NCBI GenBank assembly: GCA_004194705.1
Contig: SADC01001181.1
Coordinates: forward strand, 62,001-126,000
Source of the DNA: Ditylenchus dipsaci
Taxonomy: Eukaryota > Nematoda > Chromadorea > Rhabditida > Anguinidae
Length of the DNA: 64,000 nucleotides
Reading direction: 5' to 3'
How positions within the stretch are numbered: the stretch's first letter is position 1; the number at the start of each line of letters is the position of its first letter. Both the position numbers and the translations under genes were made by a program. The notes under the pieces were generated by a model. That model saw nothing but the letters and a program-made list of their open reading frames with translations, made no database searches and was not told the origin of the DNA. This document shows positions 37,601-48,500 of this stretch, piece by piece.

Positions 37601-39019
37601 AACAAGAACAAAATTCATAGAAGGAAAAAGGGTATAATGGCATTATATGACCCTATTAAATTGGTGGCAAATATTTTTCTGGACTGGTCGCATTATAGCA
37701 AAATAAGGTACTTATACGGTTCCTCCCATATCGAGATTTTTTCAAAAATAGATTTCAACCATTTCTAAGCAATTCTTACACGCTAAAACAGATGAAAACG
37801 TTGTTTCCAACCACTTTCCATTAAAAATTTGACTTTTTTAGATTTTCTAACTGCCTGCCTTCGGCAGGCAACCTAATTCAATAGGAAGCCCCTTTGGGGT
37901 ACATGGTCCGGGATAAGGGCTGACCCTTCATATATCAAGAAATATATGAAGGAAATTTTCACCTGTCACAGTTACCACCAAGAGATATAGATATACAGTT
38001 GACGCTCGATATAACAAACCCCCGATATAACGAACTCTCGATATAAAGAACTATTTTTTTCGGTTTGGTTGGATTTCTTTAAAAACTAGTCAAACAAACG
38101 CTGTATAAAGCGAACGCTCGATACAACCAACGCTCGATATAACGAACACTTGGACCGGAACTTTCCAAATAGATTTCAGGACATCGGGACCGGGACTTTA
38201 GACCAAATTTTCCGGGACCAGGACTGGTTCCGATCCCGGTCTCGTCCTCATCACTATTAGGCAGCCATGTTTTGCAATCTCATTTGGAAAAGCTGAAGTT
38301 TTCGGGATTTGGAGGCAGATGACCTCTCAGAATACGTACTTACCCTGGTACGGGTGTTGTGACTAATAAAATCACTATTTTGGTCATAATTTCGAATTGG
38401 GAGCGAAATGTCCCGGGGAGCGAAATGTCCCTGGGAGCGAAATGTCCCGGGAGCGAAATGTCCCGGAGCGAAATGTCTCGGGAGCGAAATGTCCGGGAGC
38501 GAAATGTCCCGGGAGCGAAACGTCCGTGTACCTCGGCGCTGGCGCCCGAAAGTGGCAAATTTTGTTTGGCGCCTGAAGCCGGCGCCAATGCTGGTACGAC
38601 TGCGACACTAGGCACCAAACTGATGTCTGAAACGACGATATTTTTTTTAATTACACATTTTAAATAATTCGCAAAGTTTTTTCAGGTATGATTTGGCGAA
38701 GAAGTATCTTGGGATAGGAATCGACCGCATCCTGATGAACAATGACTGCAGTTCTATGATTGTCTCCTACTATTGTGCTTATGCTGAAGCTCTGTTTCAC
38801 ACTGGAGATCCGGTAAAAGCGCTTGAAATAGCTCGAAAAGCTGAGCGTTTCTCCTATTCTCAAGAACGCAGAGTCAGAGACTATGCCGAGAAGTTCCGCC
38901 GTGATCTGGAAAGCGACACAAGAAGAATTGGCGTCAAGAGGAAGAGAGATCCACCAAAAGCTGGCACTAAGGAAGAAAATGAAGAATCTGCTAAGTCATG
39001 GTGGAGAAGTTGGCTATAA
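31613..39019 (+). CDS. TTC19: TTC19-like tetratricopeptide repeat protein, 9 exons
   Basis: Inner-mitochondrial-membrane protein that helps complex III assembly and turnover of Rieske-protein fragments. Exons 31613-31798, 34067-34106, 34154-34256, 34311-34452, 34514-34582, 36411-36488, 36539-36601, 36647-36731 and 38686-39019 give about 366 residues, near the human size. A mitochondrial-type N-terminus is followed by IKQSMMHRKYHRNDEAID and TPR motifs such as ELANAYYEMENFEAAERLF and LADIFAQKGDLESAE, then AEALFHTGDPVKALEIARKA. The C-terminus is basic and ends in WWRSWL. Phases join except before the last exon, where one G appears missing after the acceptor at 38685. Introns of 2.3, 1.8 and 2.0 kb hold palindromes. 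CTTTACAG ends 14 bases before the ATG; AATAAA is at 39097. The gene is convergent with MMS19. Confidence 0.85.
31985..32295. mobile_element. palindromic MITE in TTC19 intron 1
   Basis: CCAAATAACCCCCCCACC... (31999) is inverted at about 32240-32285 (GGGGTTATTTGAGGGG). The inner arm AATAATTTTTGTCCTGGAAG (32051) is inverted at about 32210. GC-rich tips with an AT-rich middle. Confidence 0.7.
32433..32555. mobile_element. TA-flanked CCGTATT MITE, short copy
   Basis: TACCGTATTCTCTCTATTTTT at the left and AGAGCGAATACGGTA at the right, both bounded by TA. Same ends as 13943-14938 and 36828-37042. Confidence 0.65.
32735..33325. mobile_element. SINE-like unit bounded by facing tRNA-like heads
   Basis: The left end AACTTTATATACGCATCGCC continues into a B-box-like GTCGAAAGTTCTAGTCC. 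The right end is inverted, GGTAGTCGAACCTGTGAC then GGCGATGCGTATATAAAGTT. The body (TTCCAGCACTGCTTTGCTGT; CAAATGAAAGCCCAGAAGC; GGCTACATTTTGACAC) matches the unit at 56690-57370 and partial units near 17040, 47220 and 60720. The heads look tRNA-derived. Confidence 0.65.
33383..33772. mobile_element. pogo-like MITE in TTC19 intron 1
   Basis: The left end is TA plus CACTTAAAACTTGATCTAAC, and the right end AATCGAGACTTGACTG plus TA. The interior includes a half copy of the hairpin family (33565-33640). The TIRs are diverged, so the call rests on end position and TA flanks. Confidence 0.5.
34763..36365. mobile_element. large palindrome filling TTC19 intron 5
   Basis: Outer ends GGCGCTACTTGCATATACC (34772) and GGTATATGCAAGTAGCGTCG (about 36333). 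Inner arms are nearly identical: CACCTGATCAGTCCCCGGGG (about 35909) against CCCCACGGGGACTGATCAGGTG (35105), and GGCTGTATTGGGAGGGGAAGG (35299) against its inverse (about 35720). Two GTCTAAGGTATGTGGGTGTG hairpins sit inside. The whole lies between TTC19 exons 5 and 6, so the pre-mRNA could form a hairpin of several hundred base pairs. Confidence 0.75.
36828..37042. mobile_element. TA-flanked CCGTGTTTCCTCTAATA MITE, about 215 bp
   Basis: The left end CCGTGTTTCCTCTAATAGGC and right end GCTTATTAGAGGAAATGCGG are inverted, flanked by TA, with a long inner palindrome (TTGTAGCCAATGAGATG centre). It lies in a TTC19 intron. Confidence 0.75.
37240..38600. mobile_element. foldback element with subrepeat arms (CATTTCGCTCCCGGGA type)
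   Basis: The left arm is an array at 37420-37565 of CATTTCGCTCCCGGGA units; the right arm at 38398-38530 has the inverse, GGGAGCGAAATGTCCC. Outside these, GC-rich GGCGCC-containing sequences (37270-37410 and 38530-38600) are also roughly inverted. About 830 bases lie between. Arm ORFs with CPGAK/ERNVPG-like repeats are by-products. It lies wholly in TTC19 intron 8. Confidence 0.8.
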
Positions 39020-39545
39020 TAAGCTCTCGTGTTGATAGGTAATTCATGTGTTGTTTGTTTATGTGTATGAGAACATTTTTTGTTATTGTGAGGGTCAATA
39101 AAGCGGTTTATTTTCTAAAGGTTTTGCACATTTTAAAGGGGCCATGCTCGTGGAAAACCAGCAGATTTCTTCTCAACAAAACGTTCATTCAGTAGTTACA
39201 CCAAGAAAATGCGGGACCACTGGTTTTTTACTTTCCTAGCTTTTTTATGCCCTTTATCTAGGTTTTTAAGTTTTCTGTCTAACTTTGAGAAGTAGTATAA
39301 GGTCGTATATACCGGATTGAACGCGAAACAAGTGAAAAACGGAACGGTTGAAGAAATTTGCTGGTCCCCGTCTAAACTTTATGAAACGCACGGTTATGAC
39401 CCTTTAAAATCGACTAAGTCTCAACTTGTAACAGCTAACATCAAAACAACAACGATAGGAGAATATGGAAACTATTTCTGAATCAATTTCTTATCAGGCC
39501 CTACCCGAGTACCAATTCCCTAAAATTAAGGTGTTAATTTATTAT
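39020..39545. other. spacer between the convergent TTC19 and MMS19 genes
   Basis: Contains AATAAA for TTC19 (39097) and no recognisable gene. The two 3' ends are 526 bases apart. Confidence 0.5.
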
Positions 39546-42500
39546 TCATTTCTCCTCATTTACTGACCATGTATTTCTGACATAGGCGGACTTTTGTCTG
39601 ATCACCCGCTTTTTGCTGCCGGCTTGCAGGATGATGTTCTGCACAATATTAGCGTAGAATGGAGCCAGTCTCGCTCGGCTTACTTTCTTTGAGAGAACTT
39701 CCAGACAGTCAAGTGCTTTTAGTGTGACCATCAAAAAATATACAATTTAGACATTGAATCCAAAATTACATAACTACCATAGGCTGATGTTGCTGTTGCA
39801 AGACATTTAGAAAACTGCTAATGAAAATGTTGAGGGAAGTATCAGATAGCTCTTCCATTGAAGTCATTTGAAGAAGTTGAAGTGATCCATCTAACAACAA
39901 TGTCACGTCTGTTCCTGCTTTGCTGTTTTTTTGATCTAACGATGCTGGGAGAGCAGCAGTGAACATGGGCGTTATCTTTAAAGAAATCAGTAATACCCAT
40001 AAAAATGTTGTCAAAAATAACCATCTTCAATTCAGCTACCATAGGAATGGGTACGGATTTAGCCAGTTTAAGCAGAGGTTCAACAAGTTTCAGTAGACAA
40101 ACTCGCTTTTCGGTTTGCTCTTAATATATAACAAGAAGTTGCAACTGGTACAAAAATTATAATTTGAGTAGTACCTGAAGGAATCTGGTCAAAGAAGTTT
40201 ACATAAACAGGAACACACTGACACATGACTCTAAAAAATTAGGTTAGAGTTTGCAAATAAGGTTCTGGGAATAAACAAATAGCACCTTTGCCTCCACAAC
40301 ATGGTGCACTCATACCCACATTTCTGAGGATCAGCCCAGGGACTGTCGAAATCCAGCAAATCCACTGACAAATATTCTCCCAGCTGCATAACCTCCTGAG
40401 TCAAGCCAGATGAAAACTGCTCAAATAGCTGCAAATAAAATATTTCAATATGATAACGGTTCAAAAATATAGAAAACCAACTTCTTCGACTTTGTGAATC
40501 CCCTTTTTGGCATCCAGTAGAAGATAAGCTCTAGCCTCCCAAACCTTGAGTCGAATTGGGTGTTTAATGGAAGACTCAATTGACGACCGGAATTTATGTA
40601 CTGATTCTCCTTTTCGGCGATTGACCAAAGCAAATAATAAAGCCAAAAAGATTGATTCATCCAAGTTAGGACAGGAAAGTACGAAGGGGATAATTTTTTC
40701 GAGTAGATTGGTGGACTGTAAAAAGTTGTCAAATTTAGCAAAAACTTTGAAATTAATTAAACTACTTTGGATTGTAAAAAGAGCAGATATGACATTTTTG
40801 AGATTACATCGGTTTGAGTACTGGATTCGGCACTAGCGAGGATCCAGGTGGTTAATGCATCATGAGTTCTGGAATTCAATAGTGAAAAGTAGATAAGAAA
40901 TTCAAAATTAATGTTTACTTAAGATCTAATTGGAGACCAACATCCTGAAGCAAATAGGCCAACCTTTGGATTTGTTCATCGGCAACATTATCCTTCAAAA
41001 AAAACTAACGTTCATAAAAAGGTGAAAAAAATATGTCTTTAATGCAACCTTTCTGAACTGCTCCTCCAGAAATATTAAAAAATTGACCAGAAAATATTGA
41101 AGGTATCAGGAGAGCTCTTAGACAACCTAGCAATCACTGAACTAATCTCTTTGCAAGAGTTGTCAGATGTACCTGTACAGAAGAAAACATGCTATATGCG
41201 ATTGAAATTTTTCATGGTTCTTACCGCTTTTTTGCACACAGTTGAACATCAAAGGAGAAGCCCATTTGAAGGATTCTTGGTCTTGGATTAAGGCACCAAT
41301 TAGACCACACAATTTATCGTTGGCTGTGCTGGATGAAACTTAAATGAGCCATTAGTTACGTACAGTAGAATTTTGATAGAAAACTACGGCGCTACTGAAT
41401 TATACCCCTCCCGAAAAGCGCTACTGTATACTCCGGTAGCGCTTAATCAGGTTATTTAAATTCAAGTGGGTCAAAACCGATTAAATTTTCAACTTCTGGA
41501 GGTGATTACCCTTGAAATAGTACCTAGTCCAGAAGTGGGATAGGGACGATAACCAAATCAAACTTTTAAAATAACATGACTTCTCTTAGAGACGAAAAAT
41601 AAGCTGAAAAACATACACCAAAAAACGGCTGTACGAAGTTTCGTAACAGGACAATTTCGTAACAAACATTTTCGTAACAGCAAAATTTCGTAACAAACAT
41701 TTTCGTAACAGCGAATTTTCGTAACAAACTCTAAGGGTCTTAGGCATTTCTTGACCTAAAAGATATTTTTTTCAGTTTCACATATTTTTAACGTTGTTTA
41801 GTCCGCTACAATTGTCAGAACCTTTAGAGTTTTGGCAATATGAAAGCTTCTGTTGCTAGTTACACCGGTTACTTCCGCATATTACTCACTCAAAGTTTCT
41901 CATCTCATTGGTTCATCGTCAGTAGAGACTACTTTAGGTCACCGCCATGGATGTGGTCTATGCTCTGAAGCGCCAAGGCACAATTTTCTACGGCTTCGAT
42001 GGGTGAATCGCTACTGCAATCCAGAATTTCTCCTTAATCTCTATTATTTACGTTATGGCCCTTTCGTTATTGTTGCTCCAAAAGTACTCTCTAGTGCTCT
42101 CTTGTTTTCAAATAAAGGTTTCCGTTTGAGTAAGTATGGTAAATAGTGTTGTGAAAAGTCGGAGTTGCATCAGTTTATCTGATGAGGAAGGTTAGTTGTT
42201 GGACGTGTTTTGATGGAATCTTCTCGTAGTTATCTTCAGCTTGGTTTTCTATAAGTTTTCGTACTTGACTATTTGGACCAGGATATTATGATTTTTCGGA
42301 TATCATATGGTTGGTGTATGATTGAAATAAATTTATATTGATATTTTCCGACCAAATGGGTCTCGTCTTGTTTACTTGGGGTGTTCAAGCCAAAAAAATT
42401 TCACAGTGATCAAAACCAGCCAAATCTCAGATATGTTATGTTACTCATAGAGTTATTTAACATATCCAAGATTCAGATAGCTTTGAGAGCAAGAGAAATT

Positions 42501-45500
42501 TTTACGTACTGGACACCCACATAAGCGAAGACAGTATCTGAAAGACTTTAGACATTGAAGGCGAGATCAGAACTATTAAGCGTGGATCAGGGCCATTGAG
42601 GGTTGATTAGCACCGTTGATTGTGGATCAAGACTGTTGAGTGATGATGAGGACCATTCGTGACCATTAAGGGTGGATACAGATGACTGAGAACATATGGG
42701 GATGATTGAGGGTGGATTACAAAAATGAACTAAGAATAAAAAGAGACGGCATAGTTAGTGAAAACTTGAAAACTGAACTAAGTATACGAGAAGTTTCTTA
42801 CGAAAAATTGCTGTTACAAAAGAGTTTGTTACGAAAATTCGCTGTTACGAAATTGTCCTGTTACGAAACTTCGTACAGCCCCAAAAAAACGGGTCGTAGC
42901 CTTTAGGCCCCTTTTTTCCATTTGTGGAAAAAAAGGGCCAAACGACTTACGTAAGTCGTTTGGCCCCGTTTTTCCACTTTTTGAATTAGCGCCTTTTATT
43001 TATTTTTATTGTTTTTGTGCTTTTCATAATCTTGGCTCCAGGTAAATTTCCCGCGGTGTATACTCCTTCTGGTAGATTTCCCTACGGTGAATTCTCCCTC
43101 TGGCCGCTAAATTCCTCAGCAAAGATTTTCAAATTAATCTTTTTTCTTGTGAAAATTCTTATCACTTAAGATGTTTTTCTATAATCCAGCATCCGTATTA
43201 TTGGATGATTTATGCACCAACGCAACCAAATGGTCGTCCATTTGGTGAAAAAATTTTCTTCATGTGTTTGGGTTTCCGAAATCCGTTTTTTGCAGTGATT
43301 TGAGCATTCTAAAGAAGGTTTGAAAATAGTAAAATGCCATATTCTAGGGTAATTTTGAGTTTTGGTAAAATAGCTAAAATGACAGTTTGGAATTTACAAG
43401 GTATATTCAGATTATCGGAATAAGTGAACGTAATAGCTTCTCGAAGCCGAAAAATAAGAGAGAGAAAAAATTTACCCAGGTGGACATCCAAATCCACCTC
43501 TTGTACCCGGATATGGACCCGGACTGAGTAGACCGACCAGTTAACTCCCTCATTTCGACCTATCTGCCTAGGTATCCACTTACTAGATGTATCCATTCTT
43601 TCCCAGGTATCTTCATCCACCTAAACCATTTGAGCATTGGGTAACACTGCCTGGCTACTACTACCGAGGCATTTCCATCAGAGTACCGTTACCTAGGTAG
43701 AACAACCTGAGCACCACCTGGTTACTCTTCGGGATACGTGATTAATACAGAACTGGGGCTCCTGCAAGTCAAATTGCTGTTTTAGCATTATCAAACCGTG
43801 TTTGGAACACGATTATGGATAGGGTAGAATGACTTTTAGTTAGTTTCAGCTAAATCCAAAATTTTGGTTTTTAGAGATGGATACCCATTTGGAGGAGGTA
43901 CCAGGTGGTTCCCTATCCGCCCTGAGGCTTAATAGTCTTATAAAATTAGTTTATGACGGTTTTTCAAGAAAATAATAATAAAAAAACAACAAACTGCAAA
44001 AAACAATAAAACTAGAAAAGGCGCGTATTTAAAAAAGTGGAAAAAAGGGGCCTAACGCCCCTACGCCCAAAAAAACCATCAAACACCCCTCTCCAAATAA
44101 CCGCCCTTTAAAAACCCGGATTATCAGAGGGAGAAAGGATGTGTGTTACTTGAAAAATACTTTCTTCCAAGCCTCAAATAGAGGAAGGAAAGCAAAAGTC
44201 ACAATAAATTATTTCCTAAACTGATTTTATTCAGTTGTTGGAAAAGTTGGAAAACTAGCTTTAGACAGCATTTACCTGTATTTTTGGTGAGTAGACGTTT
44301 GGCTACAAATGTAACATTTTTGGCGTTCTGCCCTATGTTCTGTTTAAGCCACTTAGGCTTATTTTTTCAGCCATTTTGTAGTTCGTAAGACATTTTTTTG
44401 GTCCCTAAGCCTAAACCTAAGCCTAAGGCCTAAGCCTAAGGCCTAAGCCTAAGGCCTAAGCCTAAGTAGGCCTAAGTGGCTAAAACAGAACATAGGGCAG
44501 AACGCCAAAAATGTTACATTTGTAGCCAAACGTCTATACCCCGTATTTTCTAATTTTAATCATATCTCGACAACTGACACGAGAAGTGCACGACCCAACC
44601 GTGGCCTATTGAAGAGCCTTATATACCAAAAGATAGCCCTAGGCTTGCTGATCACGGACCTGCTCGCAGAATCTGCTATGGAGCGATCTACGCCGAGATA
44701 TTGGTCTTCGAAAATTGTAAATTTTGGCATCTAGGACATATAACTGACTAACATCACATTCAAACATGTCACTATGTCGCAGTAGAAATGCTATCGGTCC
44801 CCTGTTTAATGTCACAGGTTCGACTCCCAGCTGGTGCATTTTTTAATTTTTTATTTTTTGTTTATTTTTTTGCTAGTTTGTTCCGAATATGTTTCTTTTA
44901 CAGGATATAATGGCTTTTTCCGTAGGAGTCCGTGAATCTTGGTCAGACTTGCCGAGAGCCAAATTGTGCAGGCGTCAGTTCGATTCGTTGCTCGTTTTGC
45001 GAACAATGTCTCTGTTTTGATGGTTTTGTTGTGAACAAACACTGTCATTGATAATATGTTGTTTACAAATAAAAATTTGTACGAAAAAATAAAAAATTAA
45101 AAAATGCGCCAGCTGGGAGTCGAACCTGTGACATTAAAAAGGGGACCGATAGTGTTTATTCGTTATTCGTCAAATATTTGCCGAATAACGCCAAGGACTT
45201 TTCCCCTATTTGTTTTTCACCAATTTGAATTCCCCCACTCTTCTCCTGCCCATATTTTGTCGACAACTCGGTGTTGCGATGTCATACAAACTTGTGCAGA
45301 ATTAAAAGTTGGATCAGCATCATCAATATCAGAATTTCTGAATTCCTTCGGAAACGCTCTAAAATTGAAATGTAATACGAAACTTATCAACCGTTTTCGA
45401 TGGGTTTTTCCTTTTCCATTTCCGTTTTTAGGACGTTTTTTGAAGGAATTTAGAAATTCTGATATCGATAATGCTAATCCAACTTTTAATTCTGCACAAG

Positions 45501-48500
45501 TTTGTCTGACATCGCAACACAGAGCTATCGACAAAATATAGCTCTAAAACCATATTTAAAACACAAAACTTATATTAATCTTTTCGTGTCGAGACTATCT
45601 CCTTAACAGCTTTCATGGCTCCTATAAGGAAGGTACGACGGCGTTCCCCTACCCAATCTGAGGTTTAATGGTCTTTAAAAAACTAGTTTATGACTGTTGC
45701 TCAAGAAAAAATAATGTCTGCTAGCTCGAGGATTCGAACCTGTAACCGAAATAAAATGTGTCAATGAATTTGGTGCCGCTCAATTTTTTATTTTTTTTAC
45801 TTAGACAAATCCTTAGGTGCAGAATACAAGTCAGCGTATTTTAGGGTGGGCTTAAACATCTGTCCCAAACAGCAAAAAAAATTAAATTCAAAACAGATAA
45901 ATTTTAAAAAATATCCCAAAACTATCCAACGTATTAGTCGAAGCTGGAATAAGACCACTGATGGTTGATACCGAGGGGTGATCTTAAAAGGCGTAGCCAA
46001 AATTTTTTGACGGAGTGGGCGCCAGGCCATTTTAAGACCATTTTGCCTACATCGTTTTTTTAAATTTTCGAGGACATTTTATATACACCGCGTTTTAAAG
46101 GACCATGGTTTTTGCGTGCATTGGCATGACTAAAATTTGAATTGGCAGGGGACACTTCTCTTTCGTCTCACACTATACTCTAATGAGTCATTTCGATCGA
46201 CTCCAAAGAGTATAGTGAGAGACGAAAGAGAAGTGTCCCTGCCAATTCAAATTTTAGTCATGCCACTGCGCGCAAAAACCATGGTCCTTCAAAAAAACCT
46301 GGCGGGGGAAGGAGGGGGGGGGTTTGGAAGTCGGCAAGTGACCGCCCTCCAACCCATTTCCCCCCCTGGTGGTCTTATACATTGCTCAAGTGAACAGAGA
46401 AAATGAGTAATTATTCAAAAAAGTACCAATATTTTCAAGATTCACAGCTGAAGTTGACAAAAGTTGCCTGCATTTCTCAAAATTTGTCTTTGAGTATGTG
46501 GCAATGAAGTTTTTCACTTCTTCACTGAAACTAAAGTGTTTTATAGACATTGTACACATAAATTTACTTCAATATAGAGCAATTTTGGATAAATGCATCG
46601 ACCATCAATTTCTCACATACGCTTGATAATTCAGTATTGGCAGAAAGCATTTCATCGTTTGAAATGGTCTGTTGTGTTGTTGAGGACAGCATATCTTGAG
46701 CTAGTGCTGTGCCACATTCATAGCGAGCAGCTACAAGTTTTTCATCGTCGCAAAACTCTTCCAGGGCTTTCATCTTGGCAAACATGTCGATAAATGCTCT
46801 CTTTAGGATCAGTTGGTTGGTATCTAAAATGGGTTCCTACACTGAGCATGATTCCTCTTTGGGCCCTATTCACTTTTAGGGGGCCATATTTTTAGCTTGG
46901 TCCCCCTGTTGTTTTTTGTTGAAAAATGCCTTGGTCCCCCTGTTGTTTTTTGTTGAAAAATGCCTTGGTCCCCCCTGTCCATTATAGTTATATTGATACT
47001 GTGATTATGGTTTGTGTTACTATTATACTACAATAAGTTAAACATGCCAGGTTAGAATTATCTAATTGGCCACCCAATTAGATAATTTCATGCTAAAAAT
47101 AAAAAATAAACTTTATGCAAATGACTATTAAAATAAAGGATGGCATGGAGTTAGCGTTTCATGTTTACATCGTTCAATGTTTTTTGAAATTTAGTTCTAA
47201 CTCAATATCACCTTTTTATGTAGCTCAAATAGAAGCCTAGAATATCGGCTACATTTTAGTAAATGAAACGTGAAAAAGTCAGAAAATATCGATCAATTCA
47301 GTCAAAGAAAAACCCAAAGAAGGATCGATTTTCGGAATTAAGCATATTTAATCTTGTTAAAGGACCATAGCCGTCGCCGACAACGAGAATTTGCGCGGGA
47401 CAGTTCTCTTTTGTCTCGCACTGTACTCTTTTGACTTGCTTCGAATGACTCAAAAGAGTACAATGAAAGACGAAAGTGAACTGTCCCGCGCGAATTCAAA
47501 CATTTGAAATTCTCGTTGTCGGCGACGGCTAGGGTCCTTTAATCAGCTCGACCCTATCGGAGTATGAGTGTATGTGAGCTGACATTTGTCTGCAAAAACT
47601 TGGACAACCATCGTCCAACTCACAAAACCACCATTTTATCAAATGCTAAATTTCCACTTAAAGCTGGTCAAGAGCACGTCATATCTGTGTATAACTGCTT
47701 CATGCTTGGTCAATACTTGAATAGAAATTCAAGACCGAAAAATCCAACAGGGTTTGTGATTTTGAATTGGCGTCTAATTCGAAAATGGCCGATTTTCACT
47801 CATCCGCCATTTTCCTCGGCCATATGGCCATCACTCAACCCTAGTTTTTACTCAAATATTTTCGGCAGGAGTGCCTTATAATGGGGTTGCCCAAAAAGTG
47901 GTCTTTACCACTTTTTTGTGCGTTTTAGCTGCTGAAACGTGTAGAAAACATGTTTTTAGGGCCCGGTCGACCATTTTTAGAAAAAAAAATTTCACCAAAA
48001 ATCAAGTTTTTGCCCTGGGGGACCAAGATAAAGGGTACTGGAGGGTATCTGGATACTTTACTTTTTATATACATGAGAGTATTCTACCCCGTTTTGGTCA
48101 CTGGATCTGGGCAAAAAGACTCTCTAAATGAATTTTCATTCAAGAGTCTTGCTCGGAATTATGTCTAAGGTAAGTGAGTGCGCGCATTTCTAACCTACCA
48201 AGCCCCCTGCGCCGCCGAAGGGGGCGCAGGGGGCTTGGGGGCTTAAAGTTGAGATGCGCACACCCACATACCTCAGACACAAATCACTTGAAAGTAACTC
48301 TGGATGCATGAAAAAAACATGCATACCAGAGTTTCTTTATGCGGTAGGCCCCAGTCAACAAAACTATGTTCAAATTCCATCTTTTGGGGTATCCAGGTAC
48401 CCTTTCAGGTTGGATTGACTTGGGGGACCAAGGCAAAAAGTCGAATTTTGGTCAAAAATTTTTTTAAATCTATTTTTTTGTTTGGAAAAGTATCAGAAAA

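Noticed and set aside
37195..38667. Open frames with repeated RNVPGAKCPG or HFAPGTFRS-like peptides
   Set aside because: By-products of the CATTTCGCTCCCGGGA arrays in the arms of the foldback element, open on both strands at once.
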